15,179 bases of DNA from Bacteroidales bacterium. Its GTDB lineage: Bacteria > Bacteroidota > Bacteroidia > Bacteroidales > UBA1556. Location of the stretch: positions 1 to 15,179 of the forward strand of contig JAOZSY010000036.1 of NCBI GenBank assembly GCA_029939445.1. Direction: 5' to 3'. The notes under the pieces are model-generated. The model had not been told where the DNA came from, searched no databases, and saw nothing but the letters and a program-made list of their open reading frames with translations. The translations under genes and the position numbers were made by a program. Below, piece by piece: positions 1 to 8,400 of the stretch; position 1 is the first letter of the stretch; each line of letters starts with the position of its first letter.

Positions 1-22
1 ATAATAGTTCTTATATCTTTCA

Positions 23-30
23 TATATTTG
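23..30 (+). promoter_or_regulatory. Possible -7 box (TATATTTG) for the OmpH-like gene
   Basis: TATATTTG fits the Bacteroidota -7 consensus TAnnTTTG and would start transcription near base 37, about 50 bases before the gene. The matching -33 TTG element would fall at or before the window edge, so it cannot be checked. In DNA this AT-rich such boxes also occur by chance. Confidence 0.35.
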
Positions 31-87
31 CCAATTCAAATATTAATAGAATATCTAAAAGGTATAAATTATAATAAATAAACAATT

Positions 88-741
88 ATGAAATTAACAA
101 AAGTAGTAGCTATTGCAGCAATTAGTACATCATTATTTATGTTTCAGTCGTGTAATCAACCTGTTGATGGAGATGCTAAATCTGATAATGTAGAAACACA
201 AAAGAGTATTGAAGAGATACCTGTAGCTCAAGCTGATGTTGCTACTCAAAGCACAGCAACGTCTTCTGGGATTTCTATTGCTTATGTAAATACAGATAGT
301 TTAATGACTAAATATAAGTTTTATCAAGATGCTAGTATGAAGATTCAAGCATTTGAAACTAAAATTCAAAAGAAATATGAGTATAAGGCTCGTAAGTTAA
401 AAGAAGATTATGATAATTATATTGAGCAGGCAAAAGCTGGTATGCTAACTCTTAAGCAGCAACAAGATACAGAAGCTAGATTGCAAAAAGAGCAGCAAGG
501 TTTAATGGAAATGGAGCAAAATTTGGGGCAACAAAGTTCTATGCAGCGTCAAGCTATTAGTTCTGAAGTTACAGATACAATCATTTCATTTCTTAATAAT
601 TATAGATTAGAGAAGAACTATACATTGATATTAAACTACGGTTCAATGAGCGGTTTATTATCTGCTGACCCTAAGTTGGACATTACTGGAGATGTAGTTA
701 CTAGACTTAATGCTAAATATGATTTCGAAAGCAGACATTAA
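88..741 (+). CDS. OmpH/Skp-family periplasmic chaperone-like lipoprotein
   Basis: Skp/OmpH proteins are periplasmic holdase chaperones that carry unfolded outer-membrane proteins with coiled-coil tentacles. Residues 1-21 form a signal peptide ending in FQSC, so Cys22 is a likely lipidation site. Residues 23-60 are a polar Ser/Thr/Gln-rich linker. The OmpH domain spans about 62-213: it opens with IAYVNTDSL, continues as a long Lys/Glu/Gln-rich coiled coil (about 75-165), and ends with the family's closing strand and helix around YTLILNYGS and GLLSADPKLDIT. The length (217 aa) is slightly above a typical Skp because of the linker. The MORN lipoprotein follows after 40 bases and may be cotranscribed. 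The family call is confident; a chaperone role is inferred. The lipobox is imperfect (Phe at -3), but the SC pair is usual in this phylum. Confidence 0.9.
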   Translation: MKLTKVVAIAAISTSLFMFQSCNQPVDGDAKSDNVETQKSIEEIPVAQADVATQSTATSSGISIAYVNTDSLMTKYKFYQDASMKIQAFETKIQKKYEYKARKLKEDYDNYIEQAKAGMLTLKQQQDTEARLQKEQQGLMEMEQNLGQQSSMQRQAISSEVTDTIISFLNNYRLEKNYTLILNYGSMSGLLSADPKLDITGDVVTRLNAKYDFESRH

Positions 742-781
742 TATTGCACATTATTGAATTTTAAAGTAGAATTAATTTTTT

Positions 782-1267
782 ATGAATACAATAATAAAAG
801 GTTTTATTTTTTCGATTTTTCTGTCATTAGCAATTGTTTCTTGTGATACTTCAAGCAAGAAACTAACTGAGTATGATAGTAATACTGCGTTTAAAGAATG
901 GAGTGATACTATTATAAAGTCAAAGTATGATGATGGTAGTATTAGGTTGGTGTATGGTTATAAGGCCAATGATAATGAAATGCATTACGAATGGCAATAT
1001 TATCGAAATGGTAATTTATGGCTAGAAGGCCCAATGTATGATACGCTACGCCATGGAATTTGGAAAGGCTATGAAGAAAAAGGAGCTTTAATTGCACAAG
1101 GAACTTATAAAGTTGGTAAAGAAAGTGGAATTTATACTGTTTGGTATAGCAATGGAATTAAGTTCTACGAAGGAAATATGATAGAAGGAAATAGAGTGGG
1201 CGAGTGGTCATTTTATGATAAAGAAGCTAATCTTATAAAAACCATCGATTATCCAAAATATAAATAG
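782..1267 (+). CDS. Small lipoprotein with MORN/YwqK-type repeats
   Basis: This is a 161-aa exported lipoprotein. Residues 1-20 are hydrophobic and end in the lipobox AIVSC (Cys21). About three degenerate MORN-variant units follow at roughly 73-96, 97-121 and 121-145, recognisable by spaced motifs such as YRNGNLWLEG, HGIWKGYEEKG, SGIYTVWYSNG and VGEWSFYDKEAN. Proteins with this repeat are often labelled 'toxin-antitoxin system YwqK family antitoxin'. That name is misleading here: the protein is a surface or periplasmic lipoprotein and no toxin gene lies beside it. The repeats form beta-hairpins and may act as a binding scaffold, but the ligand is unknown. The gene starts 40 bases after the OmpH-like gene with no evident terminator between them, so a two-gene operon is plausible. 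Confidence 0.82.
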   Translation: MNTIIKGFIFSIFLSLAIVSCDTSSKKLTEYDSNTAFKEWSDTIIKSKYDDGSIRLVYGYKANDNEMHYEWQYYRNGNLWLEGPMYDTLRHGIWKGYEEKGALIAQGTYKVGKESGIYTVWYSNGIKFYEGNMIEGNRVGEWSFYDKEANLIKTIDYPKYK

Positions 1268-1386
1268 TCTATTAACTATATACAGTTAGAAGTAGATTAT
1301 ATAAATAATACAGTAAGAGAAAATCATTTTTGTAAAAAAAACTATTAAAAGTTTGATAGTAAGAATATTAACATGAAATAATTATT

Positions 1387-2244
1387 ATGTCATACAATTT
1401 ATTAAAAGGGAAAAGAGGAATTATTTTCGGAGCTTTAGATAAAGATTCTATTGCATGGAAAACAGCTGAGAAGGCTCACGAAGAAGGAGCAATATTTACT
1501 TTATCTAATACACCTTTGGCTCTCCGTTTTGGAGAAATAAATGAATTAGCAGAGAAAACAGGTTCAGAAATTATTGTTGCTGATGCTACAAGTGTTGAAG
1601 ATTTAGAAATGGTAATTTCAAAATCAGTAGAGATATTGGGTGGAAAGATTGATTTTATATTACATTCCATAGGTATGTCGATGAATGTGCGTAAAGGAAA
1701 GAATTATGATGACCTAAATTACGATTTCTTTCAGAAAACTATAGATATATCAGCAATATCCTTCCATAAGATGCTTCAAGTATCGCGTAAACTTGATGCG
1801 ATGAATAAATATGGTTCTGTTGTGGCTTTATCATATGTTGCTGCTCAACGTACATTATTTGGATATAACGACATGGCAGAAGCAAAAGCAATGCTTGAAT
1901 CTATTGCTCGTAGCTTTGGTTATATCTACGGACGTGATAAGAAGATTAGAGTGAATACTATTTCTCAATCGCCTACCAGAACTACTGCTGGTAAAGGAAT
2001 TAAAGGAATGGATTCTTTAATTGATTTTACAGAAAGAATGTCGCCATTAGGAAATGCTAGTGCTGATGAATGTGCTGATTATACAATAGTTATGTTCTCT
2101 GACCTTACAAGAAAAGTTACCATGCAGAATTTATTCCATGATGGTGGATTTTCAAGCATGGGTATGAGCTGGAGAGCCATGAAAATGTATAATAAGAGCA
2201 TAGAACAAGCCGTAGAAGATGGAGAGTTCAATTTTGATGATTAA
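1387..2244 (+). CDS. fabI: Enoyl-[acyl-carrier-protein] reductase (NADH), FabI type
   Basis: FabI catalyses the last reduction of each fatty-acid elongation cycle, turning trans-2-enoyl-ACP into acyl-ACP with NAD(P)H in the cytoplasm. The classical FabI signature is present: a dinucleotide-binding start with G15 and SIA (21-23), HSIG at 93-96, and the catalytic Tyr-x6-Lys pair Tyr160/Lys167 with the companion Tyr150, matching the E. coli spacing 146/156/163. The segment ISQSPTRTTAGKGIKG replaces E. coli ISAGPIRTLAASGIKD, a change I associate with Bacteroidota enzymes. The C-terminus carries the HDGGFSSMG strand near the substrate pocket. At 285 aa it is somewhat longer than E. coli FabI (262 aa). 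The 119-base gap upstream holds a CATTTTTG near-match to the -7 box (1325-1332), so the gene may have its own promoter. A strong terminator follows about 100 bases after the stop. Confidence 0.96.
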   Translation: MSYNLLKGKRGIIFGALDKDSIAWKTAEKAHEEGAIFTLSNTPLALRFGEINELAEKTGSEIIVADATSVEDLEMVISKSVEILGGKIDFILHSIGMSMNVRKGKNYDDLNYDFFQKTIDISAISFHKMLQVSRKLDAMNKYGSVVALSYVAAQRTLFGYNDMAEAKAMLESIARSFGYIYGRDKKIRVNTISQSPTRTTAGKGIKGMDSLIDFTERMSPLGNASADECADYTIVMFSDLTRKVTMQNLFHDGGFSSMGMSWRAMKMYNKSIEQAVEDGEFNFDD

Positions 2245-2342
2245 TTATTATATATAAACTTAATGATTTTGTATAATAGATAAACTCTGTTAAATATTGT
2301 TTGTCAGGTATTTATAAATATATTATTCAAAATATAGCTGTA

Positions 2343-2385
2343 AAAAAAGCACTAAATTGTTATTAAAAACATTTAGTGCTTTTTT
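2343..2385 (+). terminator. Strong intrinsic terminator after fabI
   Basis: A perfect 15-bp inverted repeat (left arm 2343-2357, right arm 2371-2385) encloses a 13-base loop. The core GCACTAAAT / ATTTAGTGC is flanked by an A-run on the left and a T-run on the right, so it could also terminate transcription on the minus strand. It separates fabI from the giant gene downstream and implies that the giant gene needs its own promoter. Confidence 0.88.
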
Positions 2386-2396
2386 AATGTAACAAA

Positions 2397-2430
2397 ATTG
2401 TTAATTATAAGTATAAAAATCATAGTTTTG
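2397..2430 (+). promoter_or_regulatory. Candidate Bacteroidota promoter for the giant envelope gene
   Basis: ATTG at 2397-2400 is followed after 22 bases by TAGTTTTG at 2423-2430, a perfect TAnnTTTG -7 box at an acceptable distance from a -33 TTG element. Transcription would begin near 2437, leaving a leader of about 40 bases before the TTG start. Its position directly after a terminator supports the call. Confidence 0.5.
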
Positions 2431-2479
2431 ATGTAGTAAATACTACACTATAACAGAGTTTTAACTAAAAGATAGTTTT

Positions 2480-5400
2480 TTGATAAAGCATATATTTTAC
2501 ATATTGTTTATTTTTCTTTTGCAATTTAATGTCGTTGCTCAAAATCACTCTGATGTTGATGATTACATTAAAGAAGCTAATAAGCTATTTGAAAAGAATG
2601 ACTTTAAAGCTGCATACCCATATTATCAGACGTTGAGAAGTAATAACTCCGAGAATGCTGATTACAACTTTCGCCTAGGAGTATGTATGATGTATAGTGA
2701 ACCTGATAATAAAACTCGGCCAATAAAATATTTTGTTGATGCTATTGATTTATCCATTGAAGATAATAGAGTCCATTACTATTTGGGAAGAGCATATCAT
2801 CAAAATTATAGATTTTCTGATGCTCAGACATCTTATACTAATTATAAAAATTTAGCTAAAAAACGCAATGTTAAGAGTTTCGATATTGATAAGCGAATTA
2901 AGGAATGTAATAATGGAATCTTATTATTATCACATATAAAACTTCTGTATGTTATTGAAAAACAATTAGTAAGAAGTGAAACGTTTTATAAGAGCTATAA
3001 TTTTAAAGAATCCTTTGGTAGAGTTATAGCTGTTCCCACGGTATTGAAAACAAAATACGACAAGAAGCATTCTTCTCCTAGTTTTGGGGTGTATTTGCCC
3101 AATGATAATGTATTATACTTTGCAAGTTATGGTGATAAGGCCGAAATGGGTTTGGATATATATAAGTCTGAGCTGATGGCTAATGGAGACTGGAGTGAAT
3201 CAGAAAATTTAGGCACTCAGATTAATACACCTTACGACGATGCATACCCATATATAACAAAGGATGGTAGTACTTTATACTTTAGCTCAAAAGGTCATAC
3301 TAGCATTGGTGGTTACGATGTTTTTAAAACTACATTTAATGTAAGTAAGCTCTCTTGGAATGATTGTAAAAATATGAATTTTCCTACAAATACTCCTTTC
3401 AATGATGTATTTTATGTGCCTGATACTAGTGGTGCTATGGCGTATTTCTCATCAGATAGAAAAAGTATTAGTGGCGAAATATATGTATATCATATCGGAC
3501 TTAACTATGAGGCTAACGAGCAAGATTTTGCTAAAGCCTTTCGTGATAAAGGAGATGCAACGGATATTGTAAAATTGTTGAAAGATATTGCTGAGCTCAA
3601 AACTAATATAAATGTAGATGATTATAAAAAGAAGATTCCTATTAAGGAATCTACTGAAGAACCAGAAGTTGCTGCTAATAGTAATGAAATTATTCAACTA
3701 ACTGATGAAGAAGATTTTGAAACTATAATAGATTCTAGCTATAGCTCATATAGAAAACTAAATTATAAAATAGTTGAGTTGCAAAAGAAGAAAACTAATT
3801 TTATAAAGATAATAGATGAGAGTAAGGTTTTGGCAAAACAAATAACAGAAAAAGGTGATGAGAAGTCCATAGAGGAACTAAAAAAGCATCAAAAAACTGT
3901 TGAACTTTCTACTGAAATTGTAGAAAAATTAGATAAGAAGATTACTGAGATGGTAGCTGATGCTAATACAATTCTTGCTGAAACAGAGAATATATACAAA
4001 TATACAAATAGTGATAATAAAGATTCTGTTGCATTGGCATTTCATCATATAAATGATATAAACAAGCGAAACGAAAAAGTTGCTGATTATGTAATGCAGG
4101 TAACCTCTTTGCAACAAGCAATGGTAGTGGCAAAGCGTAGTGTATCAAAAACATATCACCTAAAAGGCAAACTATTATTGATAGAAATTAAAGATTTGAG
4201 GCAGGAGCTATTAATGTATAATGAAGAGCTTAGTAAAACTACTGATGCAGAAGAAAGGCAGGAGTATACTGAATTAATTGCTTTAACAGAATCTGATTTA
4301 GATAAAAAGAAGAAAAAAAATATTAGTAATGTATTAGAATATAATAATCTTACTAAGGAGGCCAACGAAGAGGAAAGTATTATTACAGGTGCTAAAGATT
4401 TAATAAAATCTTATATGGAATCTAGTAGTTATATAGATGACTCTACTGTTACTGTTTCCGAAATTGCTATGATTGATAGTAATATATTAGTAGAAAAACA
4501 TAAGTTAGATAATTATTATTTAGCAAATGATTCTAATGAAATATTAGCGTCTAATAATGCTAATGGTAATTTTGAGGGAAACTCAGAAGTGAAATTAGAA
4601 TTAAATAAGGCAGAGAATAAAGACGGTAATACAACAAATAAAAACTCAAATGCTAATGTGAGTCTAAGTTCTGATTTAAATAATAATAATAATAATATTG
4701 AATTATCTGCAAATAAAAGCATTGCTGATAATAATAATAAAGCCAATTCAAAAATAGAATTGCAAGATAATGTGAATAAAGACTCCATATTAACTATAAG
4801 TAATACGGATAATTCGGAGCTAATAGCTGAGGCATCAAATTCTAAAAAAGAATCTGATAAAAGTACTAAGGTCGCTAATAATACTAAGAAAGATAATAGT
4901 ATTTCCAATAAAAGCAATAGTGCTGATGGTGTAAATAAAGGAGTTGGAGTTGCTGTAGGTGTTGGTGTAAACACTAGTATCGCAAGAAAAGATAGTAGTT
5001 CTGATAGTGAAAGTAGCTCTAATATTGAATTGAATGAAAAATTGATTGCAACGAATACTGTAATACTTGAATCTAAAAGCGATAGTATAGAAGTTGCGAT
5101 AGAACTCAATAACACTAAAATTAATAAGCTTAAGACAATTGCAGTAGTAGAGCACAAAAATAATAAGGAGAAGTTAGATGAGGCTAATGAAATAATGGCA
5201 TCGATCGAAAAGACAGAAGAAAATGCTACTCCTGAAGAAATTATAGTGGCAAAGAATCTTTATAAAGAGGTGAAAAGCTTTAAGGTGGCGACTAGTTTTG
5301 CTATTGAGAAAGTAGAAGAAGGAGAGGGGATTCAAGTAGAGAATAAGAATAATATTGAAGTTTTGGAAGAAATAAAAGTTCAAAATGAAGAGTATTTGGC

Positions 5401-8400
5401 TAATAATGAGGACAAAAGCTATGAAACTTATGATAAAATTGTAATTCAAAAAATAGAAGAAGTACAAATAGAATATTTAGAAGTTGAGAGTAATTTTATA
5501 TTTGATGAATTAAGTGAAGAGAAACTTCAGGCAATAAATTTGGAGATACTAGAAGAATTAACAGAAATAGCAGAGGGAGATAATGATCAGGAAATGAAAG
5601 AAGATCTTGAAACTCTAGCATTACTTGATGAAGAGAAGAAGGCTCTTGTTGATAAAAAAGAAATTCATTCTTCTCAAGATATGGTAATTGCACACTATAA
5701 TGAGCTTGATAGTGTGCCAGAAGTTAGTAATTCTGATTTTGCGAAAGTTGTTTCAGAGAGTGTAGATAATAGTGTAGATAAACAGTTGGATGAAAAAATT
5801 CGCAAATTAGAGCTAATGCAGAATAAAGCTGTAATTATTGCTATAATACAAGATTCTATTTATATTCCAAAATTTACTAATGAATCAATGATTGCTGTTA
5901 GTAGTAAATACTTAGCACCTGCTATTGATAAAATTAATGAATTAAGCGAAGAAAATAAAGAGAACAAGCAGAAACTATCTAAGAGTGTACAGTTAGCAAA
6001 AGTAAATTTTGATATTTCTGAAGATGTAAAGGTTGATATTAAGAATGTAGAAGAAAAAATTGAAAATACAGATAATCCGAAGGAAAAAGCAGAATTAATA
6101 GTAAGTTTAGAAGATAAAAACAAGCAACTTGTTGCAGTACAACGTAAAGCAATTGCTGGGGCAATGTATTCAAGATTACTATATGAAGGCAATAAGCAGG
6201 TTGATAGCAATATAATTTGCATTAAAAAGGAGTTTAAAGAAAACCGAAATTATATTACTGCAAATAATATTCTTGCTATTAGTATGGATAGTTATGATGC
6301 AGTTATCGATAGTGAAAACAAAAAGACTCCTTTGGAAGAATACCAAAATGAAATTTCTGAAGAGTTTTCTATAGCTAAAGAGAACAAAATTGAACTTGAG
6401 ATTTCTAAAGATGAAATTTTAAACGAAAAGTCAGAAATAATTCAGAAACAAGATAAACTAGAAAATGAATTGAGTTTGGAAATTTCCAAAAAGAAAAGAG
6501 AAAATGTTAATATAGAACTTGAATTACTTAATGATAGTATAATAAGTATTGATGAGGAAATTATTGCTAAAGAGATAGAGATAACAAATGAGAGAATAGT
6601 AATTGATAAGAATGGTAATATAATAAAAGAGTTTAACGTAATAAGTACTTATATTGAAAGAAGTAGCTTAATTGCGGTGCAGGAAACCAGTATAATTGCA
6701 GAAATAGACTTAATTAGAAATGTAAGTTTTGATGACGATATTTTTCTAGCTGATGCAACTATTGATAAGGATGATAAGATTGTTAGCAATAATGATATCA
6801 TTGATAATGAGTATAATAATGATGTAGTAAAGGATTATTATTATGGTAACTCAACCGACCTTATATATGTTAATGATATACAGGTTGCTCAAGCAAAGCA
6901 TATGCTCATTATTAAGAAAAAAGTACTTATTGATGAAGAAATAAGTATTCTTGAGGGATTTAAGGATGTTAAGTTTGATAAAAGAATTGCTAAACTAAAG
7001 AAGCAGAGAGCAATTATTGAGGGTGGCGAATTATACTTGGTTAAATATATTGAAGGGCATAATTCAGAAAAAGAAGATTTAAGCAAGATAAGTGATAAGA
7101 ATATAGTAGGGGATTTAGAAAAGCAATCAACAAGATATTTACAATTATCTGTTGAACTACTAGATAGTTCTAATGCTATTGAAGGGTCTTCAAAACAGAA
7201 TGTTATAAGCTTAAGTGAAGATTTGAGGTTGTATTCAGATTCAATGAAAACAACTGCAGAAGAGCTTAATAGTCTTATTTCTGAAAATGAGATACAACGT
7301 ACAAATGTTGTAATAATGCGTATGTATAATGGTACATCAAATCAATTAATAAGAAATCAGGCCAAGGAATTTTTCCTAATTGCAGATCGAAATTTCGCTT
7401 TGGCTGAGAGTAGTAATGTTTCATCTGAAAAAATTGATATTTCTGAAGAAATACAGGAGCAATTCGAAGAACAAGCAAAACAATATACTGAGTTAGCAAT
7501 AAGTAATCAGCGTAAGGCAATGAAATTATTGAAAACAGAAGCTATTATTGCTAATAATGAAAAAGAAAATAATGCTATTGATAAAACAGATATTGCTAAA
7601 GAATCTAATAATACCAATGCTTCTAAGAGCGTGAATAATAAAAATAAGATTGAAGTAACAGCTAAAACTACAATTGCAAATATTGAGTTGGATAAATTGT
7701 ATTTGGTAAATACAGAGGATTTAACACCAAAACAAACTACAGAATATAAAATACGGAAAGCAGATATAGTAGGTGTATATATTACTGATAAAAAAGAATC
7801 TAAAGAGGAGTTTTATTCTGAATCTAAAAGAATTAAAGTAAATCCAAAAAATCCTATGGGTTTAATTTATAAAGTTCAAATAGGGGCATTCAAAAAAGAA
7901 ATACCACAAAATACCTTTAAAGGAATAAAGCCTGTTTGCGCTGAAGTAATATCTAACTCTGCATATACTAGATATTTAGCGGGTCTATTTGTTAATTATG
8001 ATGATGCTAATGTGGCAAAATCAACTATCCGTTCGGTAGGATATAGAGATGCATTTATTGTTGCTTATTATAACGGCCAGCGTATGAGTGTTGCTGCTGC
8101 ACGTAGAATTATTGATAATGGAGATGCCTATACAGATACTAAACTTGCTAGCAAAAGTAATAACTTGAGTGTTGCAAATTATGGTGCTTCTGTTGAAAAA
8201 CAAAAAATGGCGGAGTCTAATGCTCCTAAAAATACAGGCCTAAGCATTGCTAATACTGAATTATATAATGACGATAATGTAAGCTTTAGTGTTCAAATAG
8301 GTGTTTATGGTGGTTTAAGAACTTCTTCTCGATTATTTAATATTCAAGATCTGTTTTATAATAGAACATCTAAAGGTTATTATAGATACTTCTCAGGCAC

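Noticed and set aside
782..1267. Calling the MORN-repeat lipoprotein a toxin-antitoxin antitoxin
   Set aside because: The YwqK label is inherited from repeat similarity. The protein has a lipobox and no toxin candidate is adjacent.
1268..1386. A small hairpin (TAACT...AGTTA) after the MORN gene as a terminator
   Set aside because: Only five AT-rich base pairs and no T-run follow; this is expected by chance.
4516..5157. A 213-codon open frame on the minus strand rich in Leu and Ser
   Set aside because: It lies opposite the low-complexity Asn/Ser/Lys part of the giant gene; its composition is what the complement of AAT/GAT/AGT codons gives, and it has no recognisable domain or leader.
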